Positions 1 through 8,843 are shown, counted from the stretch's first letter. The stretch: DNA of 64,000 bases from Hyphomicrobium sp. CS1BSMeth3 (GCF_900117415.1 NZ_FPEI01000006.1:496001-560000), one strand, 5' to 3'. The notes: a model not told the origin generated them from the letters alone. Numbers and translations are program-made.

Positions 1-1377
1 GTCGTGGCCGTGGCGCGCGATGGCCTGATAGCCGACGGGCAGGCCGGATTTGGTGAGGCCTGCAGGCCCGACCGTCGAGGGCAGATAGACGACGCCCGAG
101 TATCCCGCCCAGAAGAGCTGCGCGGTTGTCGCCTGTGGTTTGCCGTTGATCGGGATCGTGCGCCGCCAGCGTTCGCCCGATTGGTCATGAGGCCATGCGG
201 CCGAGGCCGCAGCGGGGCAGAGCAGGATGTCCCAGTCCTTGAAGAAGGCGTCGAAGGCAAAGCGCAGCTTGTGGCGCTCGTTGTTGAGCGGCAGCCACGC
301 GCGGTGCGTGAGATCGACGCCCTTCACCATCAGATCGAGATAGCGGTCGGGATTGGGTCCGGAAGCGGCGAGTGCGCTTTTCCAGGCGGCGATATCCGCA
401 TCCGGCGTGCGCGCCGATGTGGCTGCGCGCAGGAGCTGCACGTAGACCTCGTGCAGCCGCCTGGTGTCGATCTGCGGCTCGATCTCCTTCACGGTCGCGC
501 CCGCTTTCGCGAGCTTATCGACCAGAGCCTGCAGCACGTTCGCGTACTCGCCATCGATCTCGCAGTTCGGATCGCTGAGCTTGACCGCGACCTTCAGGCC
601 CTTGAGCGAGGTCGCCTTGGCCTTGGGCAGCTCGAGCTTCCAACAGTATTCATCGAGCTCGTCGGCGCCGCTCATGACATCGAGCATGACGTCGAGATCT
701 GCCGCGCCGCGCGCGAGTGGTCCGACGCAGGAGATATCGCCCGGCGCATAGGCATTCGGGAGCGAATGGCGGCGCAGCGGAATGATGCCGTATGTCGGCT
801 TGAGCCCGAAGACGCCGCAGTAGTGCGCAGGATTGCGGATCGAGGCGCCGATGTCGCTGCCGGCTTCGACACCCGTGAGGCCGGCTGCCAGCGCCGCCGC
901 CGAGCCGCCTGAGGACCCGCCCGGTGTCAGCGCCGTATTCCAGGGATTGTTCGTGCTCCCGTAGATGGGGTTGAAGCTCTGCCAGTCGGCGAGAAGCACG
1001 GGCACGTTCGTCTTGCCGAAGAGATTGACGCCGGCCTTCTCCAGCCGCTCGACGGCAAGCGCGCTCGTCTCGGTGATGTTGTTCTTGTACTCGGGGAGGC
1101 CCCAGGTCGTCGGCGAACCGGGCACCTGGTAGCTCTCCTTGATGGTCATGGGGACGCCGTGCAGCGGCCCCCAGACCTCGCCGCGCGCGAGCGCTGCATC
1201 CGCCTCGCGCGCCCGCTTGCGCCCGCGCTCGGCATCCATCCAGATGATGGCATTGAGCTTGGGATTGTACTTCTCGATGCGCGCGAGGAAGTGCTCCAGT
1301 ACTTCGACAGCCGACGCCTTCTTCGTGCGTATGAGCTCGGCAAGCTCGACGGCCGATTTGGTGTGCAGCTTGTCCAT
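1..1377 (-). CDS. Amidase (amidase signature family), 3' end outside window
   Basis: Hydrolyses a carboxylic amide to acid plus ammonia; the substrate cannot be read from sequence. The frame opens at an ATG preceded by GGGAG and runs without a stop to the window edge, giving 459 codons. The Ser-cisSer-Lys triad is visible: Lys80 in MTIKES, Ser155 in TPGGSSGGSA and Ser179 in GSDIGASIRNPA, so the catalytic half is intact. The visible part is close to the usual full length of about 470-500 residues, so only a short C-terminus should be missing. It lies 17 bp downstream of an SDR dehydrogenase on the same strand, and an unrelated acetamidase/formamidase is encoded 4 kb away, so the neighbourhood may handle amides or their acids. 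Glutamyl-tRNA amidotransferase GatA is unlikely because no gatB or gatC is nearby. Confidence 0.9.
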   Translation of the reverse strand, partial: MDKLHTKSAVELAELIRTKKASAVEVLEHFLARIEKYNPKLNAIIWMDAERGRKRAREADAALARGEVWGPLHGVPMTIKESYQVPGSPTTWGLPEYKNNITETSALAVERLEKAGVNLFGKTNVPVLLADWQSFNPIYGSTNNPWNTALTPGGSSGGSAAALAAGLTGVEAGSDIGASIRNPAHYCGVFGLKPTYGIIPLRRHSLPNAYAPGDISCVGPLARGAADLDVMLDVMSGADELDEYCWKLELPKAKATSLKGLKVAVKLSDPNCEIDGEYANVLQALVDKLAKAGATVKEIEPQIDTRRLHEVYVQLLRAATSARTPDADIAAWKSALAASGPNPDRYLDLMVKGVDLTHRAWLPLNNERHKLRFAFDAFFKDWDILLCPAAASAAWPHDQSGERWRRTIPINGKPQATTAQLFWAGYSGVVYLPSTVGPAGLTKSGLPVGYQAIARHGHD

Positions 1378-1394
1378 GCTGGGCTCCCTTCAGG

Positions 1395-2216
1395 TCACTG
1401 GCTCGAGCGGGGCATCGCGCCGCACATCACGCCACCGTCGATGACCAGCTCCGAGCCGGTCATGTACTTGGAGGCATCCGATGCGAGGAAGAGAACGCCA
1501 TCGGCGATCACCTGGGCCTCGGCGACGTAGTTCAGCGGGATCATCCAGAGCGAACGCTCGCGCGGGTCGATCGGCCTGTTGTTGTGCGCGCCGGTCGCGC
1601 CGGTCGGAATCTTGTTCCAGATGGGCGTGTCAATAACGCCGGGATGGACGGAGTTCACGCGAATGCCGTCCTTGGCAACGGCGCATTCGAGCGCGACGGA
1701 CTTCGCAAAGAGCCTGACGCCGCCCTTGGTCGCGGAGTAGCCGGCAAGCCCGGCCGAGCCCCTGAGACCCGCGATCGACGACATCATGATCACCGAGCCG
1801 CCCTGCCCCGTGCGCCGCATGGCCGGAATGCCGTACTTCACCGTAAGAAACACGCCATCGAGATTGATGGCGTTCTGGCGCTGCCAGTCCGCGAGCGACA
1901 TCTCGAGGATCGGCACCATGATGCCGATGCCGGCGTTCGCGACCAGAATGTGGAGGCCGCCGAAGGCCTTCTCCGCAGCCTCGATGACTTCCGGCCAGCG
2001 CGCCTCGCTGGTCACGTCCTGCTGGAGAAAGATCGCCTTGCCGCCATCGGCCACGATCTTCTCTGCGAGCGCCTTGCCGCGAGATGCGTCGATGTCGGTG
2101 ATCACGACGCTGGCGCCTTCGCGCGCGAGCGTCCGCACGCAGGCCTCTCCGATGCCCGAGGCGCCACCCGTGACGAGCGCCACCTTGCCCGCAACCTGAC
2201 CGCTCTTCTCCGCCAT
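1395..2216 (-). CDS. SDR family NAD(P)-dependent oxidoreductase
   Basis: A classical short-chain dehydrogenase of 273 residues that oxidises or reduces a hydroxyl/keto group with NAD(P). The cofactor motif TGGASGIGEA is at residues 16-25, NAG at 94-96, and the catalytic Ser146/147, Tyr160 and Lys164 follow in SSIAG and YSATK. The C-terminal MTGSELVIDGG is typical of the family. I chose the ATG at 2216 because AGGGAGAG sits 6 bp before it; the frame is open 27 codons further upstream but that stretch is not protein-like. It precedes the amidase by 17 bp and is probably co-transcribed with it. It is divergent from the CoA-transferase at 2415, with about 200 bp between them for promoters. The substrate is unknown. 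Confidence 0.92.
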   Translation of the reverse strand: MAEKSGQVAGKVALVTGGASGIGEACVRTLAREGASVVITDIDASRGKALAEKIVADGGKAIFLQQDVTSEARWPEVIEAAEKAFGGLHILVANAGIGIMVPILEMSLADWQRQNAINLDGVFLTVKYGIPAMRRTGQGGSVIMMSSIAGLRGSAGLAGYSATKGGVRLFAKSVALECAVAKDGIRVNSVHPGVIDTPIWNKIPTGATGAHNNRPIDPRERSLWMIPLNYVAEAQVIADGVLFLASDASKYMTGSELVIDGGVMCGAMPRSSQ

Positions 2217-2414
2217 TGTCCGCTCTCCCTGCATGCGCCCGCGCGGCGGGCCTTGTGTGCCGGGCAGGTTAGGCATTTCGGAGCATCCGCGCCACATAGT
2301 GAAGCAGGGCGAATGGTGCCCTTCCGTTTTTGCCGGGGCTCCGTCGCGCTTGCTTGCTCAAGTGCATTCGGTCAATGCTTTGGGAAAATCGCCGGATAGT
2401 TGGGGAGGTTCAGA

Positions 2415-3566
2415 ATGCAGGCATTCAGCGGGCTCAAGGTGCTCGACTTCACGACGACCATCGCGGGGCCGCACTGCGCACGACTTCTCGCGGATCTCGG
2501 CGCCGACGTCATCAAGATCGAGACCGCCGAAGGTGACCTCATGAGGAGCCGGCCGCCGCTGAGAAATGGCGCCAGCACGTCTTACGGCCAGCTCAATGCG
2601 GGCAAGCGCAGCATCGTGCTGGATTTGAAACGTCCCGAGGCGGTGGCCGCCACGCGGCGGCTCATCGGCGGCGCCGATATCATCGTCGAGAACTATCGGC
2701 CTGGCGTGACGCGGCGGCTGGGCATCGACTATGCGAGCGCATCTGTCGAGAACCCGCGCCTCATCTACTGTTCGATCTCGGGCTATGGGCAGACGGGGCC
2801 GGCGGCCGACAAGCCGGCCTATGCGCCGGTCGTGCACGCCACCTCCGGCTATGACCTCGCGCACATTGCCTATCATCCAGGTCGCGAGCGCCCGGACAGT
2901 TGCGGCATCTTCACGGCGGATATCGTCGCCGGCACCTATGCCTTCGGCGCGATCTCGGCGGCGCTCTACCAGCGGTCCGTGACGGGCAAGGGCCAGCACC
3001 TCGATGTGTCCATGTTCGAGGGGATGCTCTCGCTGATGACCGTGGAGCTGCAGGCCTCGCAGTTCAATATGCCGCCGCGCCCCAAGCGGGCACTCTATGG
3101 CCCCGCAGCGACCGCAGATGGCTTCGTCAATATTGCCGTCGCGAGCGAGCGGACCTTCCAGGAGCTCGGAAATGCGGCCGGCAAGCCCTGGGCCACGGAT
3201 CCACGCTTTGCGAAGTACCTCGACCGCCGCGCCAACTGGGCGGAGTTCATGGACGAGCTCGAAGAGTGGACGCGTACGCTTACGACGAGCGAGTTGATGG
3301 CTGTGCTCGATCGCCATGGTGTTCCCGCGGGGCCTTATCGCACAGTCAAGGAGGCGCTGGCCGATCCGCAGCTCGCGCACCGCGGCGCGATGCAGGAGGT
3401 GCACGATGCGGCGGGGGCCTTCAAGGTGCTGAACCCGGCGTTCCGCATGTCGGCGTCCGAGACCCAAGCCGGCCCGCGCGCGCCGGCACTCGGCGAGCAC
3501 ACGCGCGAGGTGCTGGCGGCGGCCGGCTACAGCGAGAGCGAGATCGCCGCGATCACGGGGACCTGA
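2415..3566 (+). CDS. Class III CoA-transferase (CaiB/BaiF family)
   Basis: Moves CoA between carboxylic acids through an aspartyl-CoA intermediate, as in formyl-CoA:oxalate or carnitine CoA-transferases. The protein has 383 residues, normal for the family. It begins with the family's N-terminal pattern LKVLDFTTTIAGPHCARLL and has ADLGADVIKIE at 26-36. Asp169 in GIFTADIVAG sits exactly where the catalytic Asp of formyl-CoA transferase is. The ATG at 2415 is preceded by GGGGAGG at 6 bp; a TTG 15 bp upstream is in frame but lies before that ribosome binding site. It ends 8 bp from the convergent crotonase gene. With the crotonase and the dehydrogenases it suggests activation and beta-oxidation-like handling of an organic acid. 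Confidence 0.93.
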   Translation: MQAFSGLKVLDFTTTIAGPHCARLLADLGADVIKIETAEGDLMRSRPPLRNGASTSYGQLNAGKRSIVLDLKRPEAVAATRRLIGGADIIVENYRPGVTRRLGIDYASASVENPRLIYCSISGYGQTGPAADKPAYAPVVHATSGYDLAHIAYHPGRERPDSCGIFTADIVAGTYAFGAISAALYQRSVTGKGQHLDVSMFEGMLSLMTVELQASQFNMPPRPKRALYGPAATADGFVNIAVASERTFQELGNAAGKPWATDPRFAKYLDRRANWAEFMDELEEWTRTLTTSELMAVLDRHGVPAGPYRTVKEALADPQLAHRGAMQEVHDAAGAFKVLNPAFRMSASETQAGPRAPALGEHTREVLAAAGYSESEIAAITGT

Positions 3567-3574
3567 GCGGAGCC

Positions 3575-4447
3575 CTACTCGTACTTGCGCGCCTTCCACC
3601 ACGGGAAGGTCGAGGGCATGTCAGCCGAGACGCGCCCGGGAAACTTCGCAGGCCGCTTCTCGAGGAAGGCCGCGACGCCCTCGCGTGCATCGGCGCCGGC
3701 GCCCGTCTGCACCATGAGGCGGCTGTCGATCTTGTGTGCCTCCATGGGATGATCGGCGCCGAGCATCCGCCACTGCATCTGGCGCATGAGCGCGACCGAG
3801 ATGCCGGATGTGTTGTCGGCAATTTCGCGGGCGAGCGCGCGTGCTGCCGGCAGCAGGGCGTCGGGTGCGAGCACGTTCTTCACGAGTCGGCCTTCCAGCG
3901 CTTCGGCCGCATCGAACACGCGCCCCGTCATGGTCCATTCGAGGGCCTGCGAGATGCCGACAATGCGCGGCAGGAACCAGCTCGAGCAGGCCTCCATGAC
4001 CACGCCGCGACGCGCGAAGACAAAGCCGAAGCGTGCGCTTTCCGAGGCGAGGCGAATGTCCATGGCCAGCAGCATGGTCGCGCCGATGCCGACGGCCGGG
4101 CCATTGACCGCGGCAATGACAGGCTTCAGGCACTCGAAGATACGCAGCGTCAGGCGGCCGCCGCCATCGCGCGCACTGTCGTCGGAGAGGTCCGCGCCAG
4201 CGAGCGTGCCGCGTGCGGCATAGTCGAAGGTCTTGGCCCCGCCCGAGAGATCGGCACCGGCGCAGAAGGCGCGGCCTTCACCCGTGATGATGACCGCGCG
4301 CACGGCGTCGTCGCGGTCGATCTCGTCGAAAGCCGCGATGATCTCGCGGCCCATGTCGCGGTTATACGCGTTGAGTTTCTCGGGGCGGTTCAGCGTGATG
4401 GTCGCGATGCCGTCCTCGACCTCGTAGCGAATGGCGGATGGTGCCAT
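3575..4447 (-). CDS. Enoyl-CoA hydratase/isomerase (crotonase) family protein
   Basis: A 290-residue crotonase-fold protein acting on an acyl-CoA. The N-terminal ITLNRPEKLNAYN and the oxyanion-hole segments GRAFCAGADLSGG and NGPAVGIGATM are clear. The active-site loop reads FARRGVVMEACSSWFLPRIVG, keeping one glutamate, which leaves hydratase, isomerase or hydrolase activity open. The ATG at 4447 has GGGAG 9 bp upstream; an in-frame GTG at 4456 overlaps that site and is less likely. It lies 18 bp downstream of an SDR gene on the same strand, so a dehydrogenase-crotonase pair is probably one transcript. A stretch around residues 70-95 (GGAKTFDYAARGTLAG) is longer than in minimal crotonases. Confidence 0.9.
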   Translation of the reverse strand: MAPSAIRYEVEDGIATITLNRPEKLNAYNRDMGREIIAAFDEIDRDDAVRAVIITGEGRAFCAGADLSGGAKTFDYAARGTLAGADLSDDSARDGGGRLTLRIFECLKPVIAAVNGPAVGIGATMLLAMDIRLASESARFGFVFARRGVVMEACSSWFLPRIVGISQALEWTMTGRVFDAAEALEGRLVKNVLAPDALLPAARALAREIADNTSGISVALMRQMQWRMLGADHPMEAHKIDSRLMVQTGAGADAREGVAAFLEKRPAKFPGRVSADMPSTFPWWKARKYE

Positions 4448-4465
4448 GGCCAGCACTCCCGAACG

Positions 4466-5242
4466 TCAGAACAGCGCGTAGCCGCCGTCAATGAGGAAGG
4501 TGTCGCCCGTGTGGAAGCGCGAAGCAGAACTCATGGCATAGATGGCAATGCCGCCGAAGTCGTCGCCCGTGCCCCAACGGCGCATGGGAACGCGCTTCAG
4601 CACATTGTCGTGGAACTTCTCGTTGGCGATGAGATTGGCGGTCATGTCCGTCTCGATCCAGCCGGGCAGGATGGCGTGCGCGCGAATGCCGTAGCGGGCG
4701 TACTCCACGGCGAGCGAGCGGATCATGCCGATCATGGCGCTCTTGGTTGCAGCGTAGTGCTCGCTGCGCGGCGGGCCCGAGATGGCAGCGAGCGACGACG
4801 TGCCGACGAGGACGCCACCGCCGCCGCGCGCGACCATGTGCTTGGACGCCGCGCGGAACGTATAGAAGGCGCCGTCGAGGTTGATGCGCGTGACGCGCTT
4901 CCATTCCTCGGTCGGCATATCGCTGAAGGACGTATGCCCGCCGCGGCCGCTCACGCCGGCATTGGCAAAGCAACCATTGACGCGACCGAGCACCTTGACG
5001 GTTTCGGCAAAGCCCTGCTCGACGGCGGCTTCGTCTCCCACGTCCACCTGGAGCGTCAGCACGCGCCGCCCGGTCTTCTCGATCTCGGTCTTCGCGGCGG
5101 CATTCTTGGCCGCATTCGTTCCCCAGATGGCGACATCCGCACCGGCTTCTGCCACCGCCTTTGCCATGCCGAGACCGATGCCGCCATTGCCGCCGGTGAC
5201 GAGCGCGACTTGGCCCGTGAGATCGAATGCCGCGTATGCCAT
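4466..5242 (-). CDS. SDR family oxidoreductase
   Basis: A classical short-chain dehydrogenase of 258 residues. The Rossmann motif TGGNGGIGLGMA starts at residue 16, NAG is near 94, and the catalytic Ser149/150, Tyr163 and Lys167 lie in GTSSLAA and YAATK. It ends with DTFLIDGGYALF. It is related to the 3-oxoacyl-ACP reductase/2-deoxygluconate dehydrogenase type, but no carrier-protein genes are near, so a catabolic role beside the crotonase is more likely. It starts at an ATG with GGAAG about 6 bp upstream and is divergent from the acetamidase gene across 150 bp. The second SDR in the cluster (1395-2216) is only distantly similar, so this is not a recent duplication. Confidence 0.92.
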   Translation of the reverse strand: MAYAAFDLTGQVALVTGGNGGIGLGMAKAVAEAGADVAIWGTNAAKNAAAKTEIEKTGRRVLTLQVDVGDEAAVEQGFAETVKVLGRVNGCFANAGVSGRGGHTSFSDMPTEEWKRVTRINLDGAFYTFRAASKHMVARGGGGVLVGTSSLAAISGPPRSEHYAATKSAMIGMIRSLAVEYARYGIRAHAILPGWIETDMTANLIANEKFHDNVLKRVPMRRWGTGDDFGGIAIYAMSSASRFHTGDTFLIDGGYALF

Positions 5243-5392
5243 GAGTGTCTTCCCGATTGAGTGCCTGCTCGGCTGCCATCATGACCGCCCGGCAGGCGCG
5301 CGCAAGTCCGGATCGCGTGCCGTGCAGGATGACGTTTGGCGGGCGGGACGCTAGGTTGGCTGCGAGCGAGAGCCAGCAGCGAGGGAAGTCCA

Positions 5393-6334
5393 ATGACCGA
5401 TCACGTCCTCAAATCCCGCGTCGGGACCGTCCATTGGGGCTACTTCGATGCCGCGGAAAAGCCCGTGCTCACGATCAAGAGCGGCGATCGCGTCACCATG
5501 GAGACGATCAGCGGCGCGCCGGATGTGATGCCGCCGCCGTCATCGGGCTTCAAGATTCCGCCGGAGCTGCTGGAGGTCCACGCGCAGGTGCCGCGCAAGC
5601 TGCCGGGGCACGTGCTGACGGGGCCGATCGCGATCGACGGCGCGATGCCGGGCGACGTGCTGCAGGTGGACATCGAGGCCATCGAGTGCCGCCAGGACTG
5701 GGGCTACAACGCCATCCGTCCGCTCGCCGGTGCGCTGCCGCTCGAGTTCGATCGCGTGCGTATCGTGCACATTCCCATGGATCGCGAGAAGGGCGTCGGC
5801 AAGCTCTCGTGGGGCGCCGAGGTGCCGCTAAGACCGTTCTTCGGTGTGATGGGCGTCGCGCCGCCGCCGGCCTGGGGCATGATCACGTCGCTCGCGCCGC
5901 GTCAGCACGGCGGCAACATGGACAACAAGGAGCTGGTCGCGGGGACGACCGTTTTCCTGCCCGTGCATGTGCCGGGTGCGAATTTCTCGGCGGGTGACGG
6001 GCATGGCGCGCAGGGCGATGGCGAGGTGTGCGTGACGGCGATCGAGACGGCGCTCACGGGCACGTTCAAGTTCACGCTGCACAAGGGCGGCTCTCTCGAC
6101 TGGCCGCGCGCGGAGACGCCGACGCATGCGATCACCATGGCTTTCGATCCCGATCTCGACAGCGCGGCGCGCGCCGCACTGCGCGACATGATCAAGCTGC
6201 TCGGAGAGAAGAAGGGCCTCTCACGCGAGGATGCCTACATGCTCTGCAGTCTTGCCGCGGACCTGCGCGTGACGCAGCTCGTCAACGGCCACAATGGCGT
6301 GCACGTCATGCTGGAGAAGCGGTATTTGGAGTAG
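5393..6334 (+). CDS. Acetamidase/formamidase family protein
   Basis: Predicted to hydrolyse short amides such as formamide or acetamide to ammonia and the acid. The 313-residue protein fits the acetamidase/formamidase (FmdA/AmdA) family: a beta-rich N-terminus with VLTIKSGDRVTMETISGAPD, then HVLTGPIAIDGAMPGDVLQVDI and DNKELVAGTTVFLPVHVPGANFSAGDGHGAQGDGEV split across the metal-binding core, and a C-terminal helical tail DAYMLCSLAADLRVTQLVNG. GAGGG precedes the ATG at 5393; the frame is open further upstream but lacks protein character. The last 51 codons and stop recur at 8690-8843 as a diverged remnant. Confidence 0.92.
   Translation: MTDHVLKSRVGTVHWGYFDAAEKPVLTIKSGDRVTMETISGAPDVMPPPSSGFKIPPELLEVHAQVPRKLPGHVLTGPIAIDGAMPGDVLQVDIEAIECRQDWGYNAIRPLAGALPLEFDRVRIVHIPMDREKGVGKLSWGAEVPLRPFFGVMGVAPPPAWGMITSLAPRQHGGNMDNKELVAGTTVFLPVHVPGANFSAGDGHGAQGDGEVCVTAIETALTGTFKFTLHKGGSLDWPRAETPTHAITMAFDPDLDSAARAALRDMIKLLGEKKGLSREDAYMLCSLAADLRVTQLVNGHNGVHVMLEKRYLE
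6181..6334 (+). repeat. Direct repeat copy A (acetamidase 3' end)
   Basis: The last 154 bases of the acetamidase gene are repeated at 8690-8843 at a constant offset of 2509 bases with no insertions or deletions. Identity remains visible for some tens of bases past both stop codons (CTCAGTTTGA followed by GCCGCTT). The two copies bracket the leader-peptide gene and the FadL gene. Confidence 0.85.
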
Positions 6335-6673
6335 CGTAGTATGAAAGGGGTCTCAGTTTGAGTTGCCGCTTTTGACCCACAACAGACATTCGGCCATGTC
6401 CGGCGAAGAGTGACGCTCCGTACAGAAGGCGGACATCAGAGCATCGGCACGACCTGACGACGGGCTTGCTTGCCACAAGCTACGCGACAACTGACGTCGC
6501 AGCTCCAGCGAACGCATCCGGCATCGCGAGGTGTTACTAGGGAGCCTTGAGTCCGGTCGCTTGAACGATGGAGTTGTCCGCTGGACGCTTGTCTTGTTAC
6601 GCACGTAACAGCGCACCGAAGCGCGATGGCACAGAATAACACTCATCGGATCTAGCCAATGAGGAGAACTGTC
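6335..6673. other. Intergenic stretch with decayed repeat-like sequence
   Basis: No gene is supported here. Just after the acetamidase stop it carries CTCAGTTTGAGTTGCCGCTT, which recurs in altered form after the acetamidase remnant near 8860-8880. The segment GAAGGCGGACATCAGAGCAT resembles scattered intergenic repeats of the 'GCCGCTT...GGACAT' kind that I know from this order. The promoter of the downstream leader-peptide gene must lie in this stretch, but I cannot place it. Confidence 0.5.
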
Positions 6674-6871
6674 ATGGATCGCAAGCCGGAAATTCAGGAA
6701 CTGTCCGCAGCCGATGTCGATCAGGTGGCTGGCGGCATGATGGCATTTGTCATGGCGGCGGTGCGAGCTGCACTGAAAGGTTCGAGTGACGGCGGTTCGG
6801 CAGGCGGCCAGAACGACCAAGCCCAACAATTCCAGCTAATAATGGAGCAGTTGACTCCAGGGCCAGGGTAG
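6674..6871 (+). CDS. Small protein with double-glycine (bacteriocin-type) leader
   Basis: A 65-residue precursor peptide. Residues 1-21 form a double-glycine leader: Leu10, Ser11, Val15 and Val18 stand at -12, -11, -7 and -4 from the Gly20-Gly21 pair, the pattern cut by C39-type peptidase domains of peptide exporters. The remainder (about 44 residues) starts with a hydrophobic helix MMAFVMAAVRAAL and continues into a Gly/Ser/Gln-rich tail ending in Pro-Gly. The start at 6674 has GAGGAGA 8 bp upstream; an in-frame ATG at 6659 overlaps that site. A strong hairpin terminator follows 7 bp after the stop, so it is monocistronic. No peptide exporter or modification enzyme is adjacent. The leader resembles that of the gene at 33823-34023. 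Confidence 0.75.
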   Translation: MDRKPEIQELSAADVDQVAGGMMAFVMAAVRAALKGSSDGGSAGGQNDQAQQFQLIMEQLTPGPG

Positions 6872-6877
6872 CAATCG

Positions 6878-6906
6878 AAGGCCGCCACCTTTGGCGGCCT
6901 TTCACT
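6878..6906 (+). terminator. Rho-independent terminator after the leader-peptide gene
   Basis: A perfect 10-bp stem (6878-6887 with 6892-6901, AAGGCCGCCA / TGGCGGCCTT) and a 4-base loop, followed by a short pyrimidine tract TCACTTT. It begins 7 bases after the stop codon. Confidence 0.85.
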
Positions 6907-7384
6907 TTCCCTTCGGCAACACCACGACATTGTCGCCATCTGAGCCGGCGCGCGACAGGACCGATTGTGGCGGGCCGGAATACTCCGAGCGCGTGCTAGA
7001 TGTCAGAAATTGGGATGTAATGACCATGGCGCCGGTCGCATGTCGATAGATCGTTGTGTCCGCTTTTGAGATCGAGCGACGATCTTGAGTACCCAGGAAA
7101 AAGCGGTGCCTATGGCCTCTTCTGGCCCGAAGCTTCCCTGAGCAGTTGCAGCAAGACAGGCACGCCGTCGAACGCAGCGCGGAGAGGCAGACCTCCGTCC
7201 ATGCCCACGTTTGTTGCGCAAATGTGACGACGAGCCACTAAAAATCTGCGCGCTGACGAATCAGCGACACGGCGCTCGGGCGAGCAGGATAAGCTCTCTG
7301 CTGGATCGAGTGCGTATGTCTCTCGCTCCAGGCGTTGCATCGATAATACCGGGCAAACCGGAGTCGGTCAGTCGGGGGAAGCAC
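6907..7384. other. Intergenic region upstream of the FadL-type gene
   Basis: About 480 bases without a convincing gene. Open frames here are short and have no recognisable composition. A segment near 7107-7135 (GCCTCTTCTGGCCCGAAGC) resembles the repeat-like sequence after the acetamidase copies. The region should hold the promoter of the porin gene; I see no clear operator or riboswitch. Confidence 0.5.
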
Positions 7385-8674
7385 ATGTATCGCGTTGGTG
7401 GGTTCAAGGCCGTGCTGCGCGCGTCGGCCACGGCTACTGCGGTGTTCTGCGTGAGTGGGCCGGCCATGGCCGGTGGTTTCGAGGTCCGCGAGCAGTCCTC
7501 CTACTTCCAGGGTATGTCGTTCGCTGGCGCCGCCGCAGGCGGCAGCAACCTCTCGTCCATCTTCTGGAACCCGGCAGCCTCCGCTTATGTGGGCCCAGGG
7601 CTGGTTACCGACTCGAGCTATTCGCTCATCAACGTCAAATCGCAGATCAACGCTACCGGGCTGACCGGAGTGCCACCCGGCGTCGATTGCGGCACCTTCG
7701 ACTGCTCGGTCGGCATTGGTGGCGCCGTGCTGGTACCGGCCAGCTACATGGCCTACCGGTTGGACAGCCGCACCGTGTTCGCCCTCGCCATGAACTCCCA
7801 GTTCGGCTCCTCGACGAAGCCCGACAATCGGGAATGGATCGGCCAGCTCCACGCGCGCTCGGCAAAGCTGTTCAGCATCAATGTCAATCCGTCGATGTCC
7901 TACGAGGTCGCGCCCGGCCTCTCCGTCGGCGTGGGTCTCCAGGTGCAATTGCTCGATCTGATGCATCTGCGGTCGGCTTCCAACCTTCCTTCGCCGACGG
8001 ACGTGAGCAATACGCTTTCCGGCGATGATATCGCGCTCGGGTTCACCGCCGGCATCAACTGGAGGCCGAACCCCGGCACGTCGATCGGCCTCGGCTATCG
8101 CTCGTCGATCAAGCACTCTCTCGACGGTAGTCTCAAGGGCCCGGCGGTCGGTGGCGGTTCGGTGCCGATCTCGGCCGACGTCACCACGCCCGACAAGGTC
8201 ACGCTCAGCTTCGCGCAGGAGGTGAGTCCCGCGTTCCGCGTCATGGGCACGGTCGAATGGACGCGGTGGAGCGCGCTTGGCGTGATCCCGATCGACCCGG
8301 TCGGCCTCAAGCTGGACTTCCAGTGGCACGACGGCTGGCTCTTCGCGCTCGGCGGCGAATGGAATGTCAGTCCGAAGCTCGCGCTGCGCGCCGGCGCCGC
8401 CTACGAGATTTCGCCCGTGCAGGACCCGACGGAGCGGCTGGTGCAGATCCCCGATGCCGACCGTGTCTGGGTGAGCGTCGGCGGTACCTATCGGTTCAGC
8501 GAGATGACGGCGATGAACTTCGGCTACAGCCACGTGTTCGTTCAGGACGCGACGCTGGAGCGCAATCTGACGACCGGCACCCCGCCCACGCTTTTCGCCA
8601 AGACGAGTTCGAGCGTGGACGTCTTCTCGGTGGGCCTCACCATGAAGTGGGGCGGGGAACCCGGGTTGAAGTAA
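7385..8674 (+). CDS. OmpP1/FadL/TodX family outer-membrane transporter
   Basis: A 429-residue outer-membrane beta-barrel predicted to take up hydrophobic compounds such as fatty acids or aromatics. A signal peptide ends at AMA around residue 25, and the mature protein opens with the family hallmark GGFEVREQSSYFQGMSFAGAAAGG, NLSSIFWNPAA (given in two parts), the N-terminal hatch of FadL proteins. The rest alternates amphipathic strands and ends with VDVFSVGLTMKW, a barrel-terminal strand, plus a short tail GGEPGLK. The ATG at 7385 has GGGGGAA just before it; longer upstream frames lack a signal sequence. The stop lies 13 bases before the acetamidase remnant, so the gene appears to have been inserted into, or to have displaced, a second acetamidase gene. 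Confidence 0.93.
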   Translation: MYRVGGFKAVLRASATATAVFCVSGPAMAGGFEVREQSSYFQGMSFAGAAAGGSNLSSIFWNPAASAYVGPGLVTDSSYSLINVKSQINATGLTGVPPGVDCGTFDCSVGIGGAVLVPASYMAYRLDSRTVFALAMNSQFGSSTKPDNREWIGQLHARSAKLFSINVNPSMSYEVAPGLSVGVGLQVQLLDLMHLRSASNLPSPTDVSNTLSGDDIALGFTAGINWRPNPGTSIGLGYRSSIKHSLDGSLKGPAVGGGSVPISADVTTPDKVTLSFAQEVSPAFRVMGTVEWTRWSALGVIPIDPVGLKLDFQWHDGWLFALGGEWNVSPKLALRAGAAYEISPVQDPTERLVQIPDADRVWVSVGGTYRFSEMTAMNFGYSHVFVQDATLERNLTTGTPPTLFAKTSSSVDVFSVGLTMKWGGEPGLK

Positions 8675-8686
8675 GCGTCGCGCGGC

Positions 8687-8843
8687 ACTGCGCGACATGA
8701 TCAAGCGGCTCGGCGAGAAGAAGGGGCTCTCGCGCGATGATGCCTACATGCTCTGCAGCCTTGCGGCGGATCTGGGCGTCACGCAGCTCGCGAACGGCCA
8801 CAATGGCGTGCTCGCCATGCTGGAGAAGCGGTATCTGGAGTAG
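8687..8843 (+). pseudogene. Acetamidase/formamidase 3' remnant
   Basis: A truncated, still in-frame copy of the last 52 codons of the acetamidase gene (compare 6178-6334). It encodes ALRDMIKRLGEKKGLSRDDA, then YMLCSLAADLGVTQLANGHN and GVLAMLEKRYLE, with about seven amino-acid differences from the intact gene and no frameshift. It has no start and no 5' part. The divergence means the duplication is not recent. The copy begins within 15 bases of the FadL stop codon. Confidence 0.85.

Noticed and set aside
2900-5260. Very long open frame (786 codons) on the plus strand
   Set aside because: It crosses the CoA-transferase, crotonase and SDR genes in another frame; composition is Arg/Ala/Gly/His-rich as expected from the complement of high-GC3 genes, and no family motif is present.
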